This document shows positions 8,732-18,596 of a stretch of 64,000 nucleotides of DNA, one piece after another (the first letter of the stretch is position 1; every line of letters starts with the position of its first letter). The DNA is from Pseudomonadota bacterium (GTDB lineage: Bacteria; Desulfobacterota; Binatia; Binatales; Binataceae). Where the stretch lies: positions 1 to 64,000 of the forward strand of contig JAJPHI010000011.1 in NCBI GenBank assembly GCA_021325355.1. The letters run 5' to 3'. The translations under genes were made by a program, and so were the position numbers. A model generated the notes under the pieces. That model saw nothing but the letters and a program-made list of their open reading frames with translations. It did no database searches and had not been told where the DNA came from.

Positions 8732-10288
8732 CTAACCGGATGGCGTCGCCACGCGGAGATTATCATTCACGTATTGAAACTGCATCAGGAGGCATAGCTG
8801 CTGCACGGTCAGTCGATCCTCTTCGCTCGGGATCGTGCCCGACAGCACCAGCAGGTTGCCGTGGAGGCGAAGCTTGACCGTGTTGTACCCGTAAGCATCG
8901 AGGGCTTCGCGCAGCGCCAACAGCCGAAAGCGCGCCACGGGAGACAGCGCTTCGGGTTCCGGCACCACGGGTCGCGCGGGTGGCGGCGAGTCGTAATCCG
9001 CGGGCGGTGTGCCCTCCGGGATGGTTCGCGCCAGTTGCCGCATCACCAGAAAGCTGCCCATCAGGATAAGTCCGACGAAGAACCATGATCGATGGCGTCG
9101 CGCGCGCGAGCGGCGCCGGCGTCGCTCAGGGCGTCCGGCGGACTTGAAGCCGAACTCCGCCTGAGCCTGGTCGGCGGGCGAAAGGATGACCGTGGCGTCA
9201 GTCGGGCGCGCGCCGCTGTTCGCGTCGCTGCTGAGGGGTGCGGCGCAGTAAGAGCAGAAGCGCGAACCGGCCGGGATTATCCGCGCGCATTGCGGGCAGC
9301 GGATCTCCGGATTGGCGGTGACTACGGTCGGCGCGCTTGACGGCGGCGGCGCCGGACTCGCCGTTTCGGCGCCGGCGCGAGGCGCGTCGTTATCGTGGCC
9401 GAGCGGAAGCTGAAGCTGGGTCCGCGCGCTGTTGGGCGTCGGCTGTGCCATCGACGGCGTGGTCGTCGCGGGCTGAGCCGCAGGCGGCGCGGCGCGCAGA
9501 TCCACCAGACGGCGCCTGAATTCCGCGGCGTCGGCGATCCGCCGGTTGACGTCATAGGCCAGGGCCTGATCGACCGCTGCCGCTAATCCCGAGCTGATTT
9601 CCGGTGCGACCTTGCGCAGCGGCGGAAAGCTGAACGGCGGTTCGGTCGCCGGGTCGCGTCCCGAAAGCGCATGATGCATCGTGGCGCCGAGCGCATAAAG
9701 GTCGGAACGGGCCTCGACCTTGCCGCGGTACTGCTCGGGCGGCGCATAGCCCTGCGTGCCGATCATGGTCGCGTTGCTGAGGGGCGCGAAAAAGCGCGCG
9801 ATCCCGAAGTCAATCAGCTTGACGCGGCCGTCCCGGGTGATCATCACGTTTGAAGGCTTGAGGTCGCGATAGATGACCGGCGGCGTCAGACCATGGAGAT
9901 ACTCGAGGGTCTCGAGCACCTGGATCGCTACGTCGATCACGCGCTCGGGCGCGAGTTTGCCGCCGCCCCGGGTGATCTCGTCCTCGAGCGTGGTGCCGTC
10001 AATGTATTCCATCACCAGGTAGTGATGGTTCGCCTCGCTGAAACGATCGATTACGCGCGGGATGTGCTCGTTATTGAGCCGTGCGAGCATGTCGGCTTCG
10101 CGCTCGAACGAGGCGATCGCATTCTGCTGGGCGTCCGGACTGCTGAAGGTATCGACCATCTCGGCCAGGGCGCACGGCCGCGACGATAGCCGCTGGTCGG
10201 CGGCCAGGTAGACGAGCTTCATCCCGCCGCCGCCGAGCACGCGAATTACCCGGTAGCGTCCCCCGACGAGCGTGTTCGGCGCAATCAT
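8732..10288 (-). CDS. Ser/Thr protein kinase with zinc ribbon, membrane anchor and BON-like domain
   Basis: 518 residues from the ATG at 10288; an upstream in-frame GTG at 10336 would add 16 residues. The kinase domain spans about 10-270, with YRDLKPSNVM as the catalytic loop and IDFGIARFF as the DFG segment. The glycine-rich loop reads LGGGGMKLVY, so the third Gly position is Lys24, and the usual subdomain II VAIK lysine is replaced (CALAEM, Ala42), as in WNK kinases. After a Pro-rich linker come a zinc ribbon (CPQC...CSYC, near 335-355), a membrane helix (WFFVGLILMGSFLVM, about 400) and a C-terminal BON-like region (YNTVKLRLHGNLLVLSGTI). The single helix implies a cytoplasmic kinase with an extracytoplasmic BON module. 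It is last in an operon with a zinc-ribbon membrane protein and a double-FHA protein, its likely partners. Confidence 0.85.
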   Translation of the reverse strand: MIAPNTLVGGRYRVIRVLGGGGMKLVYLAADQRLSSRPCALAEMVDTFSSPDAQQNAIASFEREADMLARLNNEHIPRVIDRFSEANHHYLVMEYIDGTTLEDEITRGGGKLAPERVIDVAIQVLETLEYLHGLTPPVIYRDLKPSNVMITRDGRVKLIDFGIARFFAPLSNATMIGTQGYAPPEQYRGKVEARSDLYALGATMHHALSGRDPATEPPFSFPPLRKVAPEISSGLAAAVDQALAYDVNRRIADAAEFRRRLVDLRAAPPAAQPATTTPSMAQPTPNSARTQLQLPLGHDNDAPRAGAETASPAPPPSSAPTVVTANPEIRCPQCARIIPAGSRFCSYCAAPLSSDANSGARPTDATVILSPADQAQAEFGFKSAGRPERRRRRSRARRHRSWFFVGLILMGSFLVMRQLARTIPEGTPPADYDSPPPARPVVPEPEALSPVARFRLLALREALDAYGYNTVKLRLHGNLLVLSGTIPSEEDRLTVQQLCLLMQFQYVNDNLRVATPSG

Positions 10289-10305
10289 AAGCGAGCGTCG
10301 CGGCT

Positions 10306-10683
10306 CTAGCGCGGCGACGTCATCGGGACCGACCACGAATTAGCGCGGCGTCCGCGGCGCGTCGAACCCGCGTTTCTGAAGACCGAGTTGGCGGCGCATA
10401 TCAGATGCATCACCAGGCCGAGCGGCCAGACCGCCGCATAAAAAAACATCACCAGCAGAAACCACAGGATTCCGAGACCGGGGTGTCCAACGTACCAGTG
10501 ACCGAGGCCCGGCACGATGCTCAGGACGAGCGCGGTACCGGAATTTTTCGGCCATCGATGAACCAGCGGGACGGTTCTCGGCAAAGCGCGGCCGCAGTCC
10601 TTGCAGTAGATCGCGTCGGGCACGACGACCGGATTGCCGCAGTGCGAACAAAAGCGCGGTCGCTCGGCGTCGCGGCTAGGCAT
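10306..10683 (-). CDS. small zinc-ribbon membrane protein
   Basis: 125 residues. The N-terminus has a zinc ribbon with two CxxC knuckles (FCSHCGNP and YCKDCGRAL). Two hydrophobic segments follow (ALVLSIVPGLGHWYVGHPGLGI and LWFLLVMFFYAAVWPLGLVMHLI), resembling the TM2-type domain with its GxGxxYxG turn. The start overlaps the stop of the FHA gene by 8 bases and the kinase begins about 17 bases downstream, so the three are very probably one operon. The kinase has a similar zinc ribbon, suggesting a common function. No enzymatic motif is seen. Confidence 0.75.
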   Translation of the reverse strand: MPSRDAERPRFCSHCGNPVVVPDAIYCKDCGRALPRTVPLVHRWPKNSGTALVLSIVPGLGHWYVGHPGLGILWFLLVMFFYAAVWPLGLVMHLICAANSVFRNAGSTRRGRRANSWSVPMTSPR

Positions 10684-11995
10684 GATAGGTCAGAACGGCA
10701 TCACCGACGCGGATCGTCATACCGTTCGTCAAGGTACCGTCGGTGATGCGTGCGTCGCCCAGCCAGGTGCCGTTTTGACTGCCGAGATCGCGGATGCGGC
10801 AAACGCCGTTATGCAATTCGACGACAGCATGATGGCGCGACACCGAAGCATCGTTCAGCACGAGATCGTTGTCGAGCGCCCGTCCGATACGCGTCGCGGC
10901 GCCGACGCGCAGGTTGAGGCGTTCCCCGTCGCTGCGGATCAGACAGGGCACGGTCGCGGCGTTGCTGGTGCTCGGCGAGGTCGGTGTGCCGGCCACGGCC
11001 GCCGGCGGCGGCGCTTGATTCGCCTCGGGCCGCCGGGTTTCGACGATGCTGCGAAAGCGGAGTTCATATCCGCCGATCTGCACGCGATCGCCGTCGTGAA
11101 GCTCGCTGCTCTCGACTCTCGCGCCGTTGACGAAAACGCCCGCCTGAACCGCAAGATTGCGAACCGTATAGTGCTGTCCGCGATGCTCGATTACGGCGTG
11201 ACGCGGCGCGACCGTCTGATCGCCGAACAGGCCGACGGCGTTTTCTTCGGCGCGTCCGACGGTAATCGTATTGGCGTCCAGACGAAATTGGCGGCCTCTC
11301 AGCCGTCCCGCCTCGACCACGAGCCAGGCCGTCTTGGTCAGTTCCTGCACGAGCCCGATGAACAGTCCGATCGCCAGACCGAGAACCGAAAACCCGAGCA
11401 GCCGCGAAACCAGGCCGGTCTGGCTCAGCGAACCGATCGGATCGAACAGCACTCCGCCGACCAGTCCGCCCACCAACCCGCCGAGGGCTCCCTTGGTCAC
11501 ATTGGCGATCGAGAAATTGGCGAGAGCTGCGCCGATTCCCACCATCAGTCCCATCAGGGACCATCCGACCACGCGGCCAACGAACAGATAGGTCATCGAA
11601 CCGGGATGGTCGTACCCCCATCCGCCGGCGCTCAGAATCGAGTTGAACAGCGCATTGGAGTAGTAGGTCCCGGGAATCGAGATCGCGAGGCAAATCAGGA
11701 AGCCCTTCAGGAAGCGCCGTCGATTGGCCGAACCCGCGTTGAAGCTGCCGGAGGCGGCGGCATTGATCATTCCGCCGATCATCCCGGCCATCATAGCCAG
11801 AGCGACGAGACCGCCGATCTGCGACCAGGTCGTTGCCGCTTCGGTCAGGCCATGACCATGGCTGGTAATCTCGACCGGGATCCATCCGAGCGCACCACCA
11901 ATCAGGCCGGCCAGCGCTTTGGACACCAGTTCGCGCCGGTCGATTGCGGCCCCGGCCCTGACACCGATTCCCGGGAACTCTGTGACCCGCTCCAT
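10676..11995 (-). CDS. membrane protein with two C-terminal FHA domains
   Basis: 439 residues. The N-terminal 220 residues form several Gly/Ala-rich membrane helices (GGLVALAMMAGMIGGMI, GALGGLVGGLVGGVLF, LLGFSVLGLAIGLFIGLVQEL). Two forkhead-associated domains follow. The first, about 230-315, has ITVGRAEENAVGLFGD, APRHAVIEH and VFVNGARV. The second, about 345-435, has a full consensus: RIGRALDNDLVLNDASVSRHHAVVE followed by GSQNGTWLGDARI. FHA domains bind phosphothreonine peptides, so the protein is a plausible membrane-bound receptor or scaffold for the kinase encoded two genes downstream. The first domain is less canonical, lacking the SxRH spacing of the second. It heads the operon, divergent from the CoA-transferase gene. 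Confidence 0.85.
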   Translation of the reverse strand: MERVTEFPGIGVRAGAAIDRRELVSKALAGLIGGALGWIPVEITSHGHGLTEAATTWSQIGGLVALAMMAGMIGGMINAAASGSFNAGSANRRRFLKGFLICLAISIPGTYYSNALFNSILSAGGWGYDHPGSMTYLFVGRVVGWSLMGLMVGIGAALANFSIANVTKGALGGLVGGLVGGVLFDPIGSLSQTGLVSRLLGFSVLGLAIGLFIGLVQELTKTAWLVVEAGRLRGRQFRLDANTITVGRAEENAVGLFGDQTVAPRHAVIEHRGQHYTVRNLAVQAGVFVNGARVESSELHDGDRVQIGGYELRFRSIVETRRPEANQAPPPAAVAGTPTSPSTSNAATVPCLIRSDGERLNLRVGAATRIGRALDNDLVLNDASVSRHHAVVELHNGVCRIRDLGSQNGTWLGDARITDGTLTNGMTIRVGDAVLTYHA

Positions 11996-12122
11996 TGGTG
12001 CTCTCTATGGTAACCCGCCGAGCGCGAAGGTTAAACGCCTTTGTGCGGTGCCGGTTGCCGATGCGTCGGCAAAAGCGGCATGATTCACAGGCAAACGCTG
12101 GAGCCGAGGGAGTCGCCTCACG

Positions 12123-13358
12123 ATGGAAGGGAAACCGCTGATAGCTGAACCGTTTGGACCGTTACAGGGCGTTCGGATTCTATCGAGCGGCACGCTTATC
12201 GCGCAGCCCTTTGCCGGCGAACTGGCCGCCGAGATGGGCGCCGAAGTGATCCAGATTGAGCGGCCCGAGGTTGGCGACGCGGGTTGGCGCACCATCGGTA
12301 TCAGACTGGAAACCCGGGATGGCGGCGAAATCGCCACGAACTGGGTGCAGGAGCGCCGCAATGTCTTCTGCGTCACGCTGGATCTTTCCCAGGAACGCGG
12401 CCGCGAAATCTTTCTGAAGCTCATCCCGACCTGCGATATCTGGATGGAAAGCTCCAAGCCGGGAACCTACGCCAAATGGGGCATTACCGATGAGGCCCTT
12501 TGGCAGATCAATCCCAAACTGGTGATCACGCACGTTTCCGGCTTTGGTCAATATGGCGAGCCGAACTACGTTACGCGCGCCTCCTATGACATTGTCGGCC
12601 AGGCCTTCGGCGGCATGATGTACCAGACCGGCTTTCCTGAAACCCCGCCGTCGCGCGCCGCGCCGTGGACCGGCGACTATATCACGGCGCTGTTTACGAT
12701 GTGGTCGTCGCTCGCGGCACTGACGCACGCGCGTGCCTACGGCAAGGGCCAGGCGATCGATCTGGCGCAGTACGAGGCGATCCATCGCACGCTCGGTGGC
12801 ACCATGGTCGAGTACTTTCAGAAAGGGGTGGTGCGCGAACGCTCCGGCAACCGCGCGCAGGGCTTCCAGCCTCTCGACAGCTTTCAGACGAGCGACGGCT
12901 TCGTCGTTATCGGCGCGATTGCCGACGTCTTTAACCGCCTGCTGCGCGCCATCGGCTTCGACGAAAAGGACCCTCGATGGCAAAAGGCGCGCAACGATAT
13001 CGAGTCAATCGAAGGTATCGAATTTGACGCGATGCTGCGCGGATGGGTGGCGGAACGCACCACCGCCGAGGTGGTGAAGCATCTGAACGAGTTTCAGGTG
13101 CCGTGCTCCCCGATCATGACCTCCCGGGATATCGCCGAAGATCCGCATTATCGCGCGCGCCAGATGCATATCGAGTGGGAGGATCTGCAGGCCGGCCCGG
13201 TCAAAGGTATCGGCGTGGTGCCCAAGTTTTCCCATACGCCGGGCAAGGTCTGGCGTGGCGCGCCGGCTATCGGCCACGACAATCAACGGATCTACGGCGA
13301 GTTGCTCGGGCTCAGCGCCGGCGAGATCGAGGCCTTGCGGCGCGACCGGGTCATCTAG
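12123..13358 (+). CDS. family III CoA transferase (CaiB/BaiF type)
   Basis: 411 residues covering the full family length. Diagnostic segments are LQGVRILSSGTLIAQPFAGELAAEMGAEVIQIERP at the N-terminus (given here as a description of residues 9-43), NVFCVTLDLSQERG, LVITHVSGFGQYGE, the SYDIVGQAFGGMM loop and GDYITALFTMWSSLAAL. The expected active-site Asp is in the region that reads RASYDIVGQ near residue 158. These enzymes move CoA between carboxylic acids without a covalent protein-CoA thioester, for example in carnitine, aromatic or oxalate metabolism; the acid here is unknown. A GAGGGAG ribosome site precedes the ATG. The TAG stop overlaps the TAG stop of the convergent murF. Confidence 0.85.
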   Translation: MEGKPLIAEPFGPLQGVRILSSGTLIAQPFAGELAAEMGAEVIQIERPEVGDAGWRTIGIRLETRDGGEIATNWVQERRNVFCVTLDLSQERGREIFLKLIPTCDIWMESSKPGTYAKWGITDEALWQINPKLVITHVSGFGQYGEPNYVTRASYDIVGQAFGGMMYQTGFPETPPSRAAPWTGDYITALFTMWSSLAALTHARAYGKGQAIDLAQYEAIHRTLGGTMVEYFQKGVVRERSGNRAQGFQPLDSFQTSDGFVVIGAIADVFNRLLRAIGFDEKDPRWQKARNDIESIEGIEFDAMLRGWVAERTTAEVVKHLNEFQVPCSPIMTSRDIAEDPHYRARQMHIEWEDLQAGPVKGIGVVPKFSHTPGKVWRGAPAIGHDNQRIYGELLGLSAGEIEALRRDRVI

Positions 13359-14794
13359 TCCGCGACCCGGGCGCAAAGCGCTTCGACAATCCGCTCCATC
13401 GCGATGCCGCGCGAGCCTTTGACGAGCACCACGTCGCCGCTGCGGACGCTGGCAGTCACCAGGCTCGCGGCGGCGGCGCTGTCGGGACTCGTTGCCACGT
13501 CGCCGCGCCGCAGGTCGCTGTGGGCGGCGGCGCTGCAGAATTCGGCGCCCACCAGAATGATCGTCGCTGGCTGCACCGCGCGCAGATCTTCGATGGCTTC
13601 AAGATGCGCCACGGCGGCGAGCTCGCCGAGCTCGAGCATGTCGCCGATAACGAGGATAAGCCGCGCCCGGCGCGCCTCGGCGAGCTCCCGCGCCGTCGCG
13701 AGGGCCGCACGCAACGAGCGCGGATTGGAATTGTAGGTATCGTCGAGCACCACCGCGCCGGCGCACGCGCGCAGTTGCAGGCGCCCCGGGACCGCCTGCA
13801 CCGAGCCGAGCGCCGCGGCGATTGCGGCGGTCTCTTCCCGGCGGAGCGGCCGCTTCACGGCGGCGCAACCTGCGGCAAGCGCCGCGGCGGCGTTCGACGC
13901 CGCGCTCGCACCGAGCAGGCGCAGCGCGACGGTCAATTCGCGTTCCGCTGAATCCGCCAGCAAACCGTCCCGCAGATGCAGCCGGATGGTCTGGGCGCCG
14001 TCCCCGTCGAGGGTGCGAGAGACAAGCCGCACGTCGGCTGAAGCGCTTTCACCGAAGGTCAGCCGCCGCAAACCGGACGGTACGCGCTCGCACAGCATCG
14101 GCTCTTCGGTCGAGACGACAGCGCACTGCGCGCGACAAAAGAGCGCGGCCTCTTCGTCCGCGACGCCAGCGAGCGAACCGAGTCCGGCGGTATGCTCGAG
14201 GTCCACATTGAGCACCAGGGCCGCGTCCGGCTGCACCATCTCTGCGAGAGCTGCGATCTCGCCGCGCTGATTCGTGCCGCACTCGATAACTGCCGCCTGG
14301 TGCTCGCCCGTCAGTTGGAAGAGCGTCATCGGTACGCCGATACGGTTGTTCAGGTTGCCGAAGGTCGCGAGCGTGGGACCGCATAAGGCGCGCATCACCG
14401 CCGCCGTCAACTCTTTGGTGGTGGTTTTGCCCGCGGCGCCGCCGATCGCTATCACCGGCAACGGCCGCAGGCGGCGACGGCGCTCGAGATGGGCGCGGGC
14501 GAGCGCTCCCAGTGCACGCAGGGTATCGTCAACTTCGAAGCAGGGCAGCGACGGGACCGCGCGGCCGCGTTCAACCACCGCGGCCGCCGCACCCGCTTGC
14601 CGGGCCGCTTCGACGAATTCGTGACCGTCGCGCAGGCCGCGCAGGGCGACGAATAAGGCACCGGGTCTGCACGACCGCGAATCGATCGCGACGCTCAGGG
14701 TGCGGAGACCAGCGACCGCCGAGCGCGCGCCCGTTGCCGCGGCGATCTCCTGTGCATCAAACCCGCAGTCATTACTCGGAATCGGCGTCGCCAT
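13355..14794 (-). CDS. murF: UDP-N-acetylmuramoyl-tripeptide--D-alanyl-D-alanine ligase
   Basis: 479 residues of cytoplasmic peptidoglycan synthesis enzyme that adds D-Ala-D-Ala to UDP-MurNAc-tripeptide using ATP. Visible Mur-ligase features: SVAIDSRSCRPGALFVAL in the N-terminal uridine-binding domain, the P-loop IAIGGAAGKTTTKE, FGNLNNRIGVPMTL, the ECGTNQRGEIAALAEM strand, and DDTYNSNPRSLRAAL in the C-terminal domain, which is the MurF rather than MurE pattern. I chose the ATG at 14794, which has a GGGAG site upstream; the longer frame would add 49 residues unlike the family. It stands alone rather than in a dcw cluster. It ends by overlapping the CoA-transferase stop codon on the opposite strand. 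Confidence 0.9.
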   Translation of the reverse strand: MATPIPSNDCGFDAQEIAAATGARSAVAGLRTLSVAIDSRSCRPGALFVALRGLRDGHEFVEAARQAGAAAAVVERGRAVPSLPCFEVDDTLRALGALARAHLERRRRLRPLPVIAIGGAAGKTTTKELTAAVMRALCGPTLATFGNLNNRIGVPMTLFQLTGEHQAAVIECGTNQRGEIAALAEMVQPDAALVLNVDLEHTAGLGSLAGVADEEAALFCRAQCAVVSTEEPMLCERVPSGLRRLTFGESASADVRLVSRTLDGDGAQTIRLHLRDGLLADSAERELTVALRLLGASAASNAAAALAAGCAAVKRPLRREETAAIAAALGSVQAVPGRLQLRACAGAVVLDDTYNSNPRSLRAALATARELAEARRARLILVIGDMLELGELAAVAHLEAIEDLRAVQPATIILVGAEFCSAAAHSDLRRGDVATSPDSAAAASLVTASVRSGDVVLVKGSRGIAMERIVEALCARVAD

Positions 14795-14894
14795 CGTTCT
14801 TCTGCTCCCGCCCCGACCCCCGCCATCTTGACAGCATTCCGTCAGCCTAGCAGGCTCGGATGCTCGGAACAGTACAAGGGAGGCTTCAAGGCTA

Positions 14895-15389
14895 ATGGCT
14901 GCTGCAGGGTCCGTGACGGTCGGCGTGGTGATGGGAAGCAAGAGCGACTGGGAACATATGTCGGCTGCGGCCGAGGTGATGAACGAGCTGCAGATCGCGC
15001 ACGAAGTGCGAGTGCTGTCGGCTCATCGCACCCCGGATCTCACACTGGAATATGCAGCCTCGGCGCGCAGTCGCGGCCTCAAGGTGATTATCGCGGGCGC
15101 CGGTGGCGCCGCTCATCTTGCCGGCGTGATTGCCGCTAAAACGATCCTGCCGGTGATCGGCGTGCCGATGCCGACGACTTCCCTCAATGGCATGGACTCG
15201 CTTTTGTCCATCGTGCAGATGCCGAAGGGTGTCCCGGTCGCGACCATGGCAATCGGGAAGGCGGGCGCGGCTAATGCAGGCCTTTATGCCGCCGCCCTGA
15301 TCGCGCTCAACGACGCAGCTTTGGCTGATCGTCTGGAAAAATGGCGCGCGGCGCGCGTTCGCGAGCTGCTCGAGACCAAGCTGCCGTGA
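14895..15389 (+). CDS. purE: 5-(carboxyamino)imidazole ribonucleotide mutase
   Basis: 164 residues, the usual class I PurE length. The motifs GVVMGSKSDWEHM near the N-terminus and VLSAHRTPDL around residue 40 contain the Ser/Asp and His residues of the nucleotide site, and IIAGAGGAAHLAGVIAAKT is a family signature. It converts N5-CAIR to CAIR in de novo purine synthesis. No purK follows: the next gene overlaps the stop by four bases (GTGA) and encodes an unrelated exported protein. The gene is divergent from murF with about 100 bases between, where the promoters should lie. Confidence 0.93.
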   Translation: MAAAGSVTVGVVMGSKSDWEHMSAAAEVMNELQIAHEVRVLSAHRTPDLTLEYAASARSRGLKVIIAGAGGAAHLAGVIAAKTILPVIGVPMPTTSLNGMDSLLSIVQMPKGVPVATMAIGKAGAANAGLYAAALIALNDAALADRLEKWRAARVRELLETKLP

Positions 15390-16150
15390 TCGATCTGCGG
15401 AAAGCCGCGGCGGTCCTGCTCGGGACTGTTATCTGCGTGTTCGCGGCGCGCGCTTATGGCGAGGTGCGCCAGGCCGGAACGTTGAAGGCGCCGCCCGGTG
15501 CCGCCCTGATGCCGTTCTCGACGGATCCGGTGATCCAGCAGGTGCTCCGCGATGATATCCGCGCCGCGCAGCGCTGGCCAAGTGCCGGCAGCACTTCGGT
15601 GCTGACCCTGACGGTCACCGTCACGCAGCAGCTCCTCAAGCCCGGCGTGTCCTTCGAGCAGGTCGCGCCGGGCGATCCTCAGGTGGCCGGTCTGTTGAAG
15701 CAGGCCGGAGCGACCCCGCCGCCGATCGGCGACACCGGCAGCGAGACGGATTACGCTGCCGTCGCGCGCGCCCAGGAGTTGAACGGCGTTCACGTCGAAA
15801 GCGCCTCGCCGATGCAGGAGTTCATGGATCACATCAAGGAGCAGGCGACGGATCCCAGTCAACAGCCCTGTAACGGACCGTCCGATCCGAACGGCGGATG
15901 CGCCCAGGCGACTCCCAAACCCGCGCTCGGCGACCCCAACTACACCGGCGACGTTGCCGATTACCTGCACGATACGCGCAGCGGCGCCGCTCGCGACGCC
16001 CACGCCTACGATACCGCTATCGTGGCGCGATCCTCGCTCGGTGGCTTGCCCGACGAGTTGACGGTAGTCGCCGTCGTGCATCCCGGCGAAGACGTCGATG
16101 ATGCCAAGAAACTGGTCGGTGAGGCTATCGCCAACGCCGTCCTTCATTAG
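15386..16150 (+). CDS. exported protein of unknown function
   Basis: 254 residues from a GTG that overlaps the purE stop (GTGA), which suggests translational coupling. Residues 1-24 look like a cleavable signal peptide: a short basic start (DLRK), then a hydrophobic stretch AAAVLLGTVICVFA and a small-residue site before EVRQ. The mature part has TSVLTLTVTVTQQLLKPG, a Pro/Gly-rich middle with two Cys (PCNGPSDPNGGC) that may form a disulfide, and an Ala/Asp-rich C-terminus (HPGEDVDDAKKLVGEAI). I recognise no domain. It is probably periplasmic or secreted. An alternative start at 15341 would lie inside purE and destroy the signal peptide. Confidence 0.6.
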   Translation: MIDLRKAAAVLLGTVICVFAARAYGEVRQAGTLKAPPGAALMPFSTDPVIQQVLRDDIRAAQRWPSAGSTSVLTLTVTVTQQLLKPGVSFEQVAPGDPQVAGLLKQAGATPPPIGDTGSETDYAAVARAQELNGVHVESASPMQEFMDHIKEQATDPSQQPCNGPSDPNGGCAQATPKPALGDPNYTGDVADYLHDTRSGAARDAHAYDTAIVARSSLGGLPDELTVVAVVHPGEDVDDAKKLVGEAIANAVLH

Positions 16151-16180
16151 ACGCCCGCTGGCACCGATAATAGCGGGAAC

Positions 16181-16525
16181 TCAGTGATGCGGTCGGACGT
16201 GTCGCGTGAAGAAATCTCCCGGAAGCTGGACCTGGAGATCGTAGCCCATGTCGAGCAGTGCGCGTCGGAGCTCTCCGGTGTTCCGCACGCGATAGAGCGC
16301 TGAGAGGTTATCTTTGCGGCCGCGGTCAACACGCTCGAGGATGCCGCAAAGCAGAGGACGCGCCAGCGGGTGCGCATCAGTACACTGCGCCAGATTCTGT
16401 GCGGAAACTCCCCAAAAGATGCTGTCGTTATCGGCCTCGGCGAGGCGCAGGCAGGCGATAAGTATCAGCGCCAGGTCGGGTCGCTGGCGCAGGAGGTTCT
16501 GGGTGTGAGCATAAATCGAGCTCAT
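16181..16525 (-). CDS. hypothetical protein downstream of ftsH
   Basis: 114 residues from the ATG at 16525; two further in-frame upstream starts are possible, to 16561. The sequence is helical in appearance (AHTQNLLRQRPDLALILIACLRLAEADN, listed as residues 6-33 of the protein), with no signal peptide or recognisable motif. Third codon positions are strongly G/C, like neighbouring real genes. It follows ftsH by about 90 bases on the same strand and is convergent with the exported-protein gene. I do not recognise the family, and the gene call itself is moderate. Confidence 0.45.
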   Translation of the reverse strand: MSSIYAHTQNLLRQRPDLALILIACLRLAEADNDSIFWGVSAQNLAQCTDAHPLARPLLCGILERVDRGRKDNLSALYRVRNTGELRRALLDMGYDLQVQLPGDFFTRHVRPHH

Positions 16526-16616
16526 GCTGCCAACTGCCCCCATCACCACGCGGGGCCGCAATCAGCCCCTTGGTGGCGGAGCGCATGACCGGAGGCCCGG
16601 CACATCGGCCGACGCT

Positions 16617-18545
<1,929 letters not shown>

Positions 18546-18596
18546 TGTTACCTAAAGGCTATCACGCGACTAAATTTTCAGGCAATGACGCGTGAG

